Of a stretch of DNA of 64,000 nucleotides, positions 23,966-35,269 are shown in pieces. The notes beneath the pieces were generated by a model. That model searched no databases, was not told where the DNA came from, and worked only from the letters and a program-made list of their open reading frames with translations. The stretch is from Metellina segmentata (lineage: Eukaryota > Arthropoda > Arachnida > Araneae > Tetragnathidae): NCBI GenBank assembly GCA_947359465.1, contig OX375877.1:59102885-59166884 (forward strand), given 5' to 3'. The position numbers were made by a program, and so were the translations under genes. How positions within the stretch are numbered: position 1 is the stretch's first letter; each line of letters starts with the position of its first letter.

Positions 23966-24644
23966 CTTTTGGAAAACTAGCAATGTTACTACAGTTAGCC
24001 TCTGAACGTCCGCTTCTTTTCCCATTCACTTGTTTGAAGGCGATTCGATATTTAGATAATCCAAAAAGCTATTTTCGTGTACCCTGACATTTCCTCCTAC
24101 GCAGATTTTTTCTCATTACCCTGCTGTCATCAAACTGCTGAATAATTTCACTAGCGCGACGAATTCCGGAAAGTACCAGCAATATTGCGCAGTTTCAACA
24201 ATATAGTGTAGTTCTAGCAATATCATGTAGTTCCATGTATCACATTAAGCATATTGAACTAGAACGGCAAACACGGAAAGCCGTTTTAATTAAGGTACCA
24301 TTCACTGCGTTCAGAGAAAACGAAAATCTCCTAGATTTTATTATTATCTTTTATCACATTTATAGCTTTAAATAAAACTTTTCATAAACCTATAATCTTT
24401 ATCATACTTACAAACAGTAAACCTTATCATCCACATCACGAAGCACATTTAAGAAATTTATAAAGCAGAAAAACACATTCCTGTGAATCATAATCTACAC
24501 CACATTGTAAAGGAAACATTAGTGAAGATTTACAACTATAATTTCTAATTTGTGATTGAAACAAACAAAAATTGGTGTTACCTAAATATAAGTTATATTT
24601 GACTATACATAAAATTTAAAATTTTTGCGTCACTCAATTATATA
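23966..24644. other. AT-rich intergenic sequence, nothing recognised
   Basis: No ORF or repeat signature of note. Confidence 0.5.
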
Positions 24645-25972
24645 CAAGGGGCGTTCAAATGAAAAAGTACGAAACGTCGTGACAACGTAATCGTTAACAT
24701 ATTTGCCTATGCCGCTATGGGAGAACGTAGCGAGACATCTAGGGATGCGATTGGAATTTCCGGCGTGGATCGGAGCATGCGCGGGCACCCGCATGCGCAG
24801 GAGAGAGAAGATGCTCTTATAAAGAGCGCCGTCCAATTGACGCGGCAGTGCGTGTGAGGACAGGATGGCGTTCACATTGCAAAATGCGACGATTGAGGAA
24901 CAGCGGGGCGTTATCTGATTTCTGACAGCGGAAGGTGTTAAACCGGCCGTTATTCATAGCCGGAGGGTGACCGTATACGGGGAAGACTGTGTGTCCGACA
25001 AGTCAGTGAGAAAATGGAGTGCCCGTTTTCGTGCAGGCCGTGAGAGTTTGGTTGATGACCCGAGACCAGGCCAGGCAAACACAGTCATCACGGTCGATCT
25101 CATCGACAAGGTGGATGACCTAATGAGAAGTGATCGGCGTGTCACATTTCGAACATTATCGGTGAAGGTGGATGTCAGCGTTGGAGCAGTGTTGACAATT
25201 GTTCACGACAGGTTGCGTTATCGGAAGATGTGCGCGCAGTAGGTTCCGAAGCAGATCACCGACCAGCAACATGAACTGCGTATGGGGCTAGCACTTCAAC
25301 ATCTGTTTCGCTATCATGAAGACCCCGCTTTCCTGTAGCGGATCGTCACAGGTGATGAGAGCTGGTGCCATCACTACGAGCCAGAGACAAAGCGAGACAG
25401 CATGCAGTGGAAGCATGCGTCGTCACCTCCCCCTAAAAAGTTCAAAGCCATGGCTTAAGCAAGGAAGGTGTTGCTCACCGTCATTTTCAACGTCCAAGGT
25501 CCACTACTTGTTGAATTCCTCGAGAACAGAAGAACCATTAACTCCGACGTGTACTGTGAGACACTCCGAAGCCTACGCAGGTCCACCAAGAACAAAAGAC
25601 CGGGGCTGCTCACGGATGGTGTGGTTCTGCTCCCTGATAACGCGCGTTTACACGTCTCCAGGGTCACACACGCGGAACTGGCCAAGTTCAAGTTGGAGCA
25701 GCTTGACCATCCACCCTACAGCCCGGACATGTCGCCTGCGATTTCCATGTGTTTGGTCCCCTGAAAAAATATCTGAAAGGGAAGAGCTTCAACTCGGACG
25801 ACGAACTCAAGGACTGGGTCTCGTCCCTGCCACAGGAATTCTGGAAACAAGGAATCCTTCGGCTCGTTAATCAATGGGATCGTTGTGCTCAGGCCTATGG
25901 TGTATACTTTGAATAAAGTCTTCATTTATACCCACAGTGTCGTTTCGTACCTTTTCATTTGAACAACCTTTG
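24645..25972 (+). mobile_element. Mariner element (DD34D)
   Basis: 1328 bp. The left end CAAGGGGCGTTCAAATGAAAAAGTACG and right end (reverse-complemented) CAAAGGTTGTTCAAATGAAAAGGTACG are inverted repeats, both flanked by TA. Confidence 0.9.
24865..25914 (+). pseudogene. Mariner transposase, recently inactivated
   Basis: It starts MAFTLQNATIEEQRG and ends AQAYGVYFE. The paired DNA-binding domain includes DDPRPGQANTVITVDLIDKV. The catalytic core keeps VTGDESWCHHYEPETKR (first Asp), LLPDNARLHVSRVTHAELA (second Asp) and HPPYSPDMSP, followed one frame away by DFHVFGPLKKYLKG (third Asp, DD34D spacing). In-frame stops lie near 24916, 25241, 25336 and 25455, and one base is missing near 25738. Apart from these the product is full length, so the copy looks fairly young. 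Confidence 0.88.
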
Positions 25973-27848
25973 TATAAATAATTGTTTAAAGTGTTAAAAT
26001 GCTTTCTTTTTAAGTACTGTAGAAATGTTCAAGCAGAACACTATATTAGATATTCATAAACGTTTATTAGTACATTGAGGACAGTTACACGGTTGGGACA
26101 AACATTTAAAGTTAAGAAAAACATTAAATAACATCTGAGTTACATCTTAACACATTTTAGCAGCTATCTGAGGAAGTAACTGCTATATAGAGGGCGCTTT
26201 AGGAGGGAACTCCTATTGGGCGAGAGAGGTTTTGGCGGAAACCAATCCTACAGTATCATATATACTTTTCAGTATCCTATCAACCTTTGATTCTGGCTAC
26301 GTATTATTGGTATTGTATCTTTGTTTTCATCATACAAATTTTAGTAAATGTAATAGATTTTTTAAAAATCCTTCAATACCGAAAGTGGAAATGTATCGAG
26401 AGAAAATCTCCACTTACACAGTTCTCACTCCATGCAATACAAAGTTATAACTGACCCAAAGTTTAACCAACAATATACAATCCCGACATTTTTCGGACCC
26501 CTCCCTGTGCTATGCACTAAGTCCGAAGGTCATATGAGGTACGGATATTCTTAGTCTACATCTTTCTAAATGTATCTTCTGGATGTTTTTTTAAGTTCTA
26601 AATCATATGTAATTTTATATTTACTTCAATTTCACAATTAGCACCAAGTTCTTCCTCGTGTACGATTTTTGTTGTCTAGTAGTTTAATAGATTTCGAATT
26701 AAACCAATTACACAATCCACATAACACAGTCACAGACACGCACTTGCACAATCACAAACTCGTGGATAGATCCTCATTCCACGCAATCCAAAGTCACACC
26801 GACCTAGAGCTCGCCCAACACGGTAACAGTTCGACACATTGGGGACCCCTTAACGCTATCAGTCCGAAGTTCAAATTTGGTGGGGATCCTTTGTCTTCCC
26901 GACGCTATATTTATATCTTCTGGGTGTTGTTTTCTAGTACTGAAATCATAGGCCAAAACTGTTGTAACGCTAGATTTTATGCATGCCCAAAGTACTGTTC
27001 CGATTATAAAGACGTATTCACGTCAAAAAGAAATAATTGTATTTTCTGAAATATCAAAAGCATTAAGAAATATATATGAAATACAAGAATCGGGTGGGCG
27101 AGTGTTAGTATAAAAAATACTACGACACCTTTTATACATACACATTTATTGAGAACATCTATCAATTACAAGAAATCTAGTGCATTTAGTGAACAAAACG
27201 GTAATCTACGCATACAGATTCTTCATCGATAGCTGAACAAATAACTGTCAAGCTGTAACAGTTTCTAAGCACAGACTTCCTGAAGCAATCGTTACAAAAT
27301 TCATCTGTTATAATTTAAAAAACACTTGAATTGAAAATATTTTCGTTCTGTAGAAATTTCACACCTCGTATTTTTATTCCTGGGAATTTTCGATTTAAAA
27401 AGGAAATTTATAAGCTCCGTGAGCTCTATCGAGCTTCATTTCAAAGCACCCTTCATTGTTTAAATTTGAAACATTATGTTCCCATCCTAAAAAAGGACCT
27501 TCTGAAAACCATATATTTTACCAATTTCGTAAGCTCCGAAACCGTAAACCATCAACGTGAATCCAAATGCGGATTTAATGTTTTAAGACTGATTAATTGA
27601 AGCAAAATCAGTCACTTTGAATAATTTTGTAAAAATGTTCGAAATTCTTAAAAGCAAGCTCGTCAACACTAATGCCATTTAGCACCTTTCTATGGTTTAC
27701 GTTTAGTTTTAATAAAGCACCCGTTTAGTTTTAATACAGCACCATTGCATGATAATCCAATTAAAGTTTTGGTTGTTACAAATTGGACGGGATAACAGTG
27801 TTTTTTTAGAGTATCACCGTATAATACTCACGTTACAAGATCCAGTTA
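25973..27848. other. Intergenic sequence with a weak duplication
   Basis: Nothing coding is recognised. Parts of 26400-26600 (ccatgcaatacaaagt...ttctggatgtttttt) and 26780-26960 (ccacgcaatccaaagt...ttctgggtgttgttttc) look like diverged copies of one sequence. Confidence 0.4.
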
Positions 27849-29348
27849 CAGTTAACTCCCGATTATCCGCTATGCGGATTATCAGCGCGATTTTGCAGTA
27901 ATGACAATTTTTGCGGTTTATATGGTAGGTCATTTTCAGAACAAGGAGTACTATAAGTACGACTTTTTAATAAGTCTTTTAGATTTAGGTCAAATAAGCT
28001 GTCTAACAGAAAAAAAAATTACAAATTTCATACAGTTTTTTTTTATGGATTTATGGATTATGTTTATGGAAATTAATTTATGAATTATATTCATGGAAAT
28101 TATGGATTATATATTTTATGGAAATTACTTCTTAAAAGGAAATGGAAAGTCCAGTATCTGTTATGTTAATTTTTCTAATTTTTAGTTCTTTTTTTCAGAT
28201 TGTTCGATTTGGAATTTTCTGTATACTGAATAGACTGTTATATTTATACACTGAAGTGAAGAATTACATTACATTGCAGAACATATTTTAAGGAATTTAT
28301 AAAAAAATATTTAGAAAATTCGTCTGTGTTTTCTGTTTTTAGAAATCTAAAAAATAATTACTCACCTTATAGCATTCTGTGAACGTTTAAGAGAACGTTG
28401 GGAACGTTTTACCCCTATCAGATTGGAGAAATTTCTTAGAAAACCAACTTAAAGTTAAAAAATGTTAATTTTAATAAAAACTAGTTTAAAGTTTGAAAAT
28501 TTAGTTCGTCATTGGTTCTATTTATATTAAAAAAAACTTCTATCAAGAGCTGTAACAAAGTTGAAATATGTTTAGTTCTTTTGGTCTTAAAAATCTGTAA
28601 AAAATAATTACTTATCATAAAATTGCAATCGATGATCTTTGCCCGGTATAAGTTCGGAGCGTTTTACTTATCAGAAGAGAATAATTTCTTAGAAAATACT
28701 TTGAAGTTTAAAAATGTTCATTTTCAGAAAATTGAATTAGTATTAGTTTTATTTATGCTTTAAAAATTTATGTTAAGAGATGAAAGGAAAACGAAGTAAA
28801 TTTAGCAAATGCCCGAAACAGACTTTCAAAAGCTCTAAAAACCTGAAAATCAATATTTCTGGAAACTGGGTTTCAACTCCTTTTAAGGTAATATCTCCCG
28901 TTTCTCCCTATTCAATATAATGTCACCATTGACAGAAATTCTGCGCTGGTATAATCGTTTTCGGGAGAAAAAAAATGGCGATGATAATGACATTGACCGA
29001 ACAGTGCGGCACATTTAAGCGTTTAATTGACGAATTACACTAAGTTGAATACTAAAATAACTTAATTTTTGCTCCCAATGTATTGTGGCTTTAATCAAAA
29101 ATAAATATTTTTCTAGTAAATAAATAGGGACAAGCAACTGATTAACTCTAACCAAAAAACGAAAAAGTAAATTTTTCAATATGTATTTTTACTTTAGTAA
29201 GACATTTTAAGACCCAAATTTAATGTAATGCTATATGCATTCTTATATCGATAGCTGTCTAACATTTTCTACATCATCATAACTATTCGCGAATTTTGTT
29301 TTTCGCGTTCTTCGCTACCCATTACCGCGAATAATAGGGAGTTAACTG
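27849..29348. mobile_element. Non-autonomous pogo/Tigger-type element
   Basis: Ends CAGTTAACTCCCGATTATCCGC (27849) and, reverse-complemented, CAGTTAACTCCCTATTATTCGC (ending 29348), flanked by TA. The CAGT...CTCCC..TAT.CG pattern and TA target fit the pogo/Tigger group. The 1.5-kb interior is AT-rich with no transposase. It holds a diverged tandem duplication (about 28330-28500 and 28570-28740, sharing ctaaaaaataattact and ggaacgttttac.cttatcag). Confidence 0.75.
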
Positions 29349-30600
29349 TATCGCGGGTCGTATAAAAAGACATATAATCGTTGGAACGTTCATTCCATTT
29401 CTAAGCCTATCTTCCTTTTCTAGAAGCAGCGTTACCATGGATAAATAACATCACGTCTAAAGCGTCAATCAGCTAGCTTGTTTAATTTAACTCCGATTAT
29501 TTTTCGGATCGAAGTTTTCTATAACTAGACAAGTAATGTTATAAAAATTACGATCGTTGGAGTGTTCGCATAACTTCACAGCCTATCTTGCTTTGGTAGA
29601 AGCGCGATAATGAATAATTGACATCACGTCTGAGATATTAATCAGTTGTTTTGTTTATATTAGCTCACATTAATCAACTCTTCGATGACTCTAATAGATC
29701 AAGTGACTTAATACCCAAGACGATTTCTACTTCCTCAATACTTAATATTAATTGTTTTAGAAGATTCTTAATGCATAGGCCTATCGTTAGACGTTAGTGT
29801 GCCTGGATATGCAATGAAACTTCTGAGTGTCTCTTCTATCCACAGTGAAGAACATTCATCCTAGTTAAAGAAGCGAGTTGGTAAAACAGGAGTATACCGA
29901 TAAGTTTTGTCTAATATCTGACAAAGTGCATGTGATTATCATACTTTGAATTTTCTTATCTTTATAGTAAAAGTGAGTAAATATAATGTGAAATTCTATC
30001 TTCACATTAACCTGGTGCCGTTCATTACCAATTCCTATCATTCTTTAACCTAATCAGATAGTTTCAATGGAGTGTACTTCTACCTTTCTGATTGAAATTG
30101 AAAAAATTGCAGTTTCTGGTTAAAATATCTTACTTGCATTCACCAGCACCTAACTTTGAAATAGATATCACCTTCTCAAGAGATTTATTCGTTCTATTCT
30201 ATGGGAATTCGTGTTCATTCGTCTATGAGAATTCACAGATCAGACAGCTGTTGGGTACCATCATATTAGTTTCAGTAGTCTATAACGAATGTCATCATTC
30301 TTCAATCTAACTTAACCTTTTCAATGGAGTGTACTATAGATTTTCGAGTCGAAATAAAAAAATCAAAGCATCTAAATTTGAAACATTTACCCACTATCAA
30401 GATACTTCTTTGGACGTGAATTCCCAGAACAGACATTGCAATCAAACCCAAATCTATTATGAACTATTCAATGGAGTGTACCACCGACTTTCTGATTGGG
30501 AGAAAATAAAACTAAAACTACTAATAGTGTCTATCTACTACAAGAACTGCTCCAATCACTAGAAGGGTAGCGGTCGCCATAGGAACAGGGCTGGTACATT
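29349..30600. repeat. Diverged tandem duplications in the intergenic region
   Basis: 29380-29500 and 29535-29670 share cgttgga.cgttc...agcctatctt...gacatcacgtct. ttcaatggagtgtac recurs near 30062, 30320 and 30466 with related flanks. No coding content is recognised. Confidence 0.5.
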
Positions 30601-30623
30601 TTGAGTAGGTGAACTCTGGCGAC

Positions 30624-30629
30624 TTTATT
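30624..30629 (-). promoter_or_regulatory. Poly(A) signal candidate of the dynein gene
   Basis: AATAAA on the - strand, about 235 bp beyond the dynein stop codon at 30864. Confidence 0.45.
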
Positions 30630-30863
30630 TCGTTTTTGGCATACTTTGAGTGCGCGGAAAGAGGTAGTTTACCATTCACCTTCTAGACAACAAGTAAAAT
30701 TGATGGCAGATATACTTCCAATTTGTCACTAGGTGCGCCAACCTGACAAACTTGAATGCATTTCTCCTATGGAAAATAATGTTCCTACGATAACACAGGC
30801 GTGGATTAAAAAGACAGGAGCAGTTCCTGTGGCAGAAAGACACGAGTCGTTGATGACATGTCT

Positions 30864-31112
30864 CTAAATTTGCAGCAGGAGAGCAGTTCCAGCTATCACC
30901 CACTTGTCTGGAGGTTCGTTCGTCCTCAGTGGGAATTCCCAGACGAAAGTCGCCCCCCTTTGTCGCGTTCTGTACACAGGACATCCGTAGGCGTTACGGG
31001 CGTCCACTTTGTAGGACAGGACGGACTTGAGGCAGATGACTGGCATGGGGGGATGGAGGTCTTTCAGGAGCGGGTCCACGATGCAACCTGTTGCGAAGTC
31101 CCAGCGGCCACC
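30864..31112 (-). CDS. Axonemal dynein heavy chain, C-terminal exon
   Basis: The last exon of an ATP-driven microtubule motor, most like outer-arm beta-type heavy chains (DNAH9/11/17 group). In arthropods this would act mainly in sperm flagella. It encodes GGRWDFATGCIVDPLLKDLH, then PPMPVICLKSV, YGCPVYRTRQRGATFVWEF, DKWVIAGTALLLQI and TAG (30864-30866). These are the invariant C-terminal-domain blocks (PPMPVI, CPVY.T..RG.T.VW, KW.LAG.ALLLQ). Acceptor tttcacag|GGT, phase 0. The protein ends at the usual family position. The whole seven-exon set spans 60953-30864. Confidence 0.95.
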   Translation of the reverse strand, partial: GGRWDFATGCIVDPLLKDLHPPMPVICLKSVLSYKVDARNAYGCPVYRTRQRGATFVWEFPLRTNEPPDKWVIAGTALLLQI

Positions 31113-31138
31113 CTGTGAAAATGAAAATACATCACAAC

Positions 31139-31260
31139 ACTGGCGTCATCTGACCGTGGTTCAAAATTACGAGGTGTTGTCCTCGGCTCTTTCCCTTAAG
31201 GTAATCCGTGGAATTCCGCCAGGGGAGATTTTGAGGCTATCCTAGTCGAGGATTGACTTG
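31139..31260 (+). repeat. SINE-1 body fragment
   Basis: gcgtcatctgaccgtggttc and aaaattacgaggtgttgtcc match the SINE-1 body. It is truncated on both sides and lies just inside the last dynein intron. Confidence 0.65.
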
Positions 31261-31285
31261 TTTCGTGGTCTCCCTTAGGTAGGTA

Positions 31286-31606
31286 AACCGGTATAGTGGT
31301 TAAGGTGTTAGCCTCTAGATCGGAAGGTTCCTGGTTCGAATCCGGGTTCGGACATGGATGTTTGTAAACGTATGGTGTAGAGGCGGCTGGTGCACCTTAA
31401 ATCTGTCGTGGCCGAAAGTCCTCACGTTGGGTTGGCGTGGAAGTTTGGAGAGTGGGGTGCCAGCTCAGGTGTTGCTTCGTCATCTGACCGTGGTTCAAAA
31501 TTACGAGGTGTTGTCCTCGGATCTTTCCCTTAAGGTACTGATCCCGGACCGTCGTCAATAGTCCGTTGTGTTGCTCTAGTACGACGTTAACTAAAATTAC
31601 CAACTA
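31286..31606 (+). mobile_element. SINE-1, full-length tRNA-derived copy with 14-bp TSD
   Basis: The tRNA-like head has an A-box-like TAGTGGTTAAGG (31294) and B box GGTTCGAATCC (31333). The body is gcaccttaaatctgtcgtgg...tcatctgaccgtggttcaaa...ggatctttcccttaag...ccggaccgtcgtcaatag, and the tail is gttgtgttgctctagtacgacgttaact. Perfect direct repeats cccttaggtaggta flank it (31272-31285 and 31607-31620). It is the reference copy for the fragments in this window. It sits in a dynein intron. Confidence 0.88.
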
Positions 31607-31627
31607 CCCTTAGGTAGGTAGTTAATT

Positions 31628-31760
31628 AAAGCCCCACTGAAGCAATGCAACGGGCCATTGGCAGTCGTTCGGGATCAATCCTCAGGGGAATGATCCAAAG
31701 ACATCTCCACGTAATCTTGAACCACAGTCAGATGATGAGGTCAACAACCGAGCTAGCACC
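31628..31760 (-). repeat. SINE-1 fragment
   Basis: Reverse complement of the SINE-1 tail/body (gcaatgcaacgggccattg, cgttcgggatcaatcctcag, gaaccacagtcagatgatga). It lies immediately next to the full-length copy in inverted orientation. Confidence 0.65.
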
Positions 31761-32055
31761 TTACTCTTCAAAATGCCACACGATACCAGCGTAACCCTGT
31801 GGTCTTGTTTCTGTTCTGTTGGGTCGAGTTTCGAAACTCGGAACCCTACAATTGCTAATCCGTATTTTTTCCAATCAGGCTGCTGTGGACTCTGTCTCCC
31901 TTGGGAGTAGATCAATTTCTTAGACGCAGAGAATCACTAATGGATTGATTTTCTTGATGAGTATCTGATGATTATTTGGGAACTGTAATAATGTTGTTGG
32001 CCACGAGGTCAGTACATCGATAATTTTGACTATATTCTCTTTGCACTTCCCTATG

Positions 32056-32330
32056 CTTTAGTAGCTCAGGTGTGACCTCGTCATCTGACCGTGGTTGAAA
32101 AATCCTATGTTTTAGTGTTAGGTTTAGCCATCCTGGGGTAGGTCTTGGTTGTGATCAGGGCAGATAGAAGGAACTCCTGAGGAGACACGGTAAGGACTAG
32201 TGCATTGGCGTTCCATCTAAACCACAGTATCGTGTCGTCCTCGGATCTTAACATACGGTATTGATCCCGGACCGTTGTCAATAGCCCGTTGTGTTGCTAT
32301 AGTGTGATGTTAATTAACTACCAAACCTCT
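32056..32330 (+). repeat. SINE-1 copy interrupted by unrelated sequence
   Basis: Body part at 32056-32105 (agctcaggtgtgacctcg, tcatctgaccgtggttg). Tail part at 32220-32330 (cctcggatctta, gatcccggaccgttgtcaat, gttgtgttgctatagtg). About 115 bp of other sequence separates them. Confidence 0.6.
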
Positions 32331-32522
32331 AATCCACAGGAACATTGGTTGGTCTGCAATAGTTCAAATCTGTGGAGATATCTGGGAGAAATGGGACATG
32401 GCCCGTTACATACTGCTGCAATTAACGACTATATTCGATTCGTATATATTTGGAAGTGTTTGCCAGGAGATCGTATCTTGAGCGACCTGTGGCATCTGTG
32501 TTCCATTCTACCTGCTTCTGTT

Positions 32523-33252
32523 ACAAGCGCCTCAGCGTACAGCGTAAGTGTCCGACAAGTTGACTCTGATTGGCTGGTATGATCATGTGCCTGAGACGTA
32601 AAGGTGTTTCATTTGGCTATTTATCTACGTTTTGGCGCAGATCTCTTTGACTGATAGGAATGGTTTTCGAAAGGTTTTAACATTTTGAACCGAAAATTGT
32701 ATCCTTTTATTATATAAGTTAATAATTATATGTTAGTGTTTTATGTATGCTTTTTGTTACATCAGAATGGTCCTAAACCAGGGATGGATACGACACCATC
32801 ATCCTAAAGCAAAGGGGACGGCAGAGGGGCGGAAAAATATCAGCTGGTAGTGAGTTCAGGAGTGGTTTTTAGATTATTTATGTAAAATCAACGGAAGTTT
32901 GGAAAAATAAAAAAAGGGTATTAAAAATTAGGAAAAGTAATTTAGAATCAAAAGGAATTAAATTGGAATTGTTTTAAAATAATTTGGATGATCTAAAAAT
33001 ATTTCCGCCAGTTGGGTTCGAACTCGGGAAGTCATCCTCCGCCGCTAACGCCAATCTGATGGTAAGTGACTTTAGCCATGTGGCCATCGTTGCTTCACCA
33101 AGAGGAGCTCTTTAAAAGAAGAGTTCACTTTTGCCTCCCCTTATTATATAAGTTGGCGAGAAATACTACTAACAACAACCATACAACATATATATGAGGA
33201 GCCAATCAGAGTCAACTTGTCGGACACTTACGCTGTACGCTGAGGCGCTATT
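32523..33252. mobile_element. MITE with perfect 50-bp inverted repeats and 8-bp TSD
   Basis: agcgcctcagcgtacagcgt continues to ...gactctgattggct at 32526-32575 and recurs exactly inverted at 33200-33249. Allowing three more unmatched bases at each end, the flanks carry the 8-bp repeat cttctgtt (32515-32522 and 33253-33260), which suggests a hAT-type insertion. There is no transposase. Inside, 33000-33090 on the - strand contains a tRNA-like stretch with gagttcgaacccaac. It lies in the last dynein intron. Confidence 0.8.
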
Positions 33253-33536
33253 CTTCTGTTGAAGAATGTGATGTCTGATGAGTCACTTCATGTGTGAGGC
33301 TGTGAAGGCCATCTGGTTGCAAAACTATCTTGGGAACCAAACCGTCGATTCAACAAAATTTAATATGCGCGAACGAAGGTTTTAAATATGCAATAAAACG
33401 AATTATCCTCAAAACAAGATTGTACCTAAACAATTTTTATCCACTATATAAAGTCATGATTATGACTAACAGGCTTTTGCTTTCAAATTAAATGTGTTGT
33501 TGTGCTGTTGTTGCTGATCCCTGTAGCCCAGCAGAG

Positions 33537-34060
33537 CTAGACTATGTCCATGATATCGCACACTCTCAAGAAATCAATGACCAATAATGGTCGCTCCAGA
33601 AGATCTTCTTTATCAAGTTCCAAGCACTCAAGGATATGATCCGGAGTGGCCTGGCCTTTGGAACACTTGGTACAAATTGGAAAGTCCTTTTCTTTGTTGG
33701 CATAAGTCAATGTTTTGAGGTGGCCACTACAAAATCGTGTTATTGTAGTTTGTTCCTGTCTGCTGCACCGGAGGGATAGAGATCCACCGGGACGATTACT
33801 CTTGTACCAATGGTGCACAGGAGGAGTGGTAAATGCAGACCGAACAAGGCATTTATGTCTAGAGTATAGTTCAGTATAGGTTAGAGACGGCGGAGTATGC
33901 ATAGGCTCGTCAGTTCCCCTCTTTGCCAGGGCATCAGCCATTTCGTTACCGGCAAGGTCAACGTGGGAAGGGATCCACTGTAAGTGAATCTCACGAGATG
34001 AGGATGTAAGGAAGGAAATGTAAATGTTGGTAGTGTTTTTTGGTCGAAATGTGCTTTCTG
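33537..34060 (-). pseudogene. LINE 3' coding end: RNase H tail
   Basis: The - strand reads SSSREIHLQWIPSHVDLAGN, then EMADALAKRGTDEP (RNase H domain with the WIPSHV.L.GNE.AD.LAK block). It continues to FCSGHLKTLTYANKEKDFPI, CTKCSKGQATPDHILECLEL (Zn-knuckle-like C..C...H...C) and LLVIDFLRVCDIMDIV, ending at 33537. This is the C-terminus of a Jockey/I-type non-LTR retrotransposon ORF2. It is 5'-truncated, as usual for LINEs, but open for 134 codons, so the insertion is not very old. Confidence 0.8.
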
Positions 34061-34119
34061 TATCTATGCCTGTATGCTATTCTGTACCTACCTATTCTGT
34101 AACATCACCTGCTTCTGCA

Positions 34120-34305
34120 TTGGATTGGTGTTGAAGTTTGGAGAGAAGGGTACCAGCTCAGTCGTTGCCTCGTCATCTGACCGTGTTTTTAATTATGTGG
34201 TGTTGTCCTCGGATCTTTCTCATATGGGATTGGATCTCGGACCTCCGTCAATGGCCCGTTTTGTTGCTGCTCTAGTATGATGTTAGTTAAAAATTACCAT
34301 ATTAA
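34120..34305 (+). repeat. SINE-1 body and tail
   Basis: gtgttgaagtttggagagaa, cgtcatctgaccgtgtt, gttgtcctcggatctttctc and a degenerate tail. It lies just upstream of the LINE tail's 5' side. Confidence 0.65.
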
Positions 34306-34529
34306 TACTACCACCTGTTTTTTGTTTTACGAATACGATTTCAGAACGTCGTCAGTAAAAATTCCAAAGAATGAAATCGGAATGGATTTTTGACAGTTGA
34401 TTCGTCAAGTCAATTAGATTGAACAACAAACGCAGCTCAAACAATGATAAACTACGTTTTGATAATCTCGATATGTAACCAGCAAGAGTATTTCGTAGCA
34501 GTAAAATCTGTTTTCCGTCTGGTTTAAGG

Positions 34530-34650
34530 TTGTTGGAAGCCCAGTTGGAAGAGTTCGAAACCGAAGGTTGCGAGTTCGAAACCTGGTCCAACCAACGACC
34601 GTGATATTCACGGAGGAAGGTGCAGGTTGAATCTGCCATGGCCGGAAAAA
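34530..34650 (+). repeat. tRNA-like SINE head
   Basis: gttgcgagttcgaaacctgg resembles a B box with its flanks, followed by a SINE-1-like ggtgcaggttgaatctgcca/tggccggaaa block. A possible different SINE subfamily. Confidence 0.45.
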
Positions 34651-34719
34651 GTATATGTTTTTTCGATTGGAAATACAAACGTCGACAGAAATATAACGTC
34701 ACTTCCAATCATTTGAAAT

Positions 34720-35269
34720 TTCAGTGCTGAAAGCATCAAACTACACTTTAAGCGTCACTGATGTCACCAATACCTGAAAGTAAATCGAGACCACGCGTAT
34801 CAAAGTACTCTGAATGTGTGAGAAGGGTTTTCACAGTAAACAAACCAGACAGTCTGCGAAGAATTCACTTGTACTGCCCAAATTCTCTCGAATGATACAT
34901 GAAAAGGTTTCATTAAATGTAGTCACTTTATAATCCTTTTAGAAAAGTCTAGTGTTTTATCTAATAATTAACAATTACATAGCAAGCCTGAATTCATTCG
35001 TCGGAATTTTTATTGTCGAACTGGTGAAATCGTATTCTATAAGCAAGCTAACCGACGTCCCGTTGAAAATTCAATACTGACAGTCAAGACGTATCACTAA
35101 GAGACGTATCACTAAGAGAAGTATCACTGAGAGCTAAGGCTACCCGTTGTAGGTACGGATGATGTGGTCGGAGTGGTACAGTGGAGGTATGGAACATTTT
35201 TGAATAGGCCTATATAGACACTTTAAATTAAATTCCAGCAGTTGTAACTTGTCCAATCACAGAATAATA
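34720..35269. other. Dynein intron, no clear feature
   Basis: Only a short tandem run at 35087-35131 (agacgtatcactaag repeated about three times) was noted. Confidence 0.5.
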
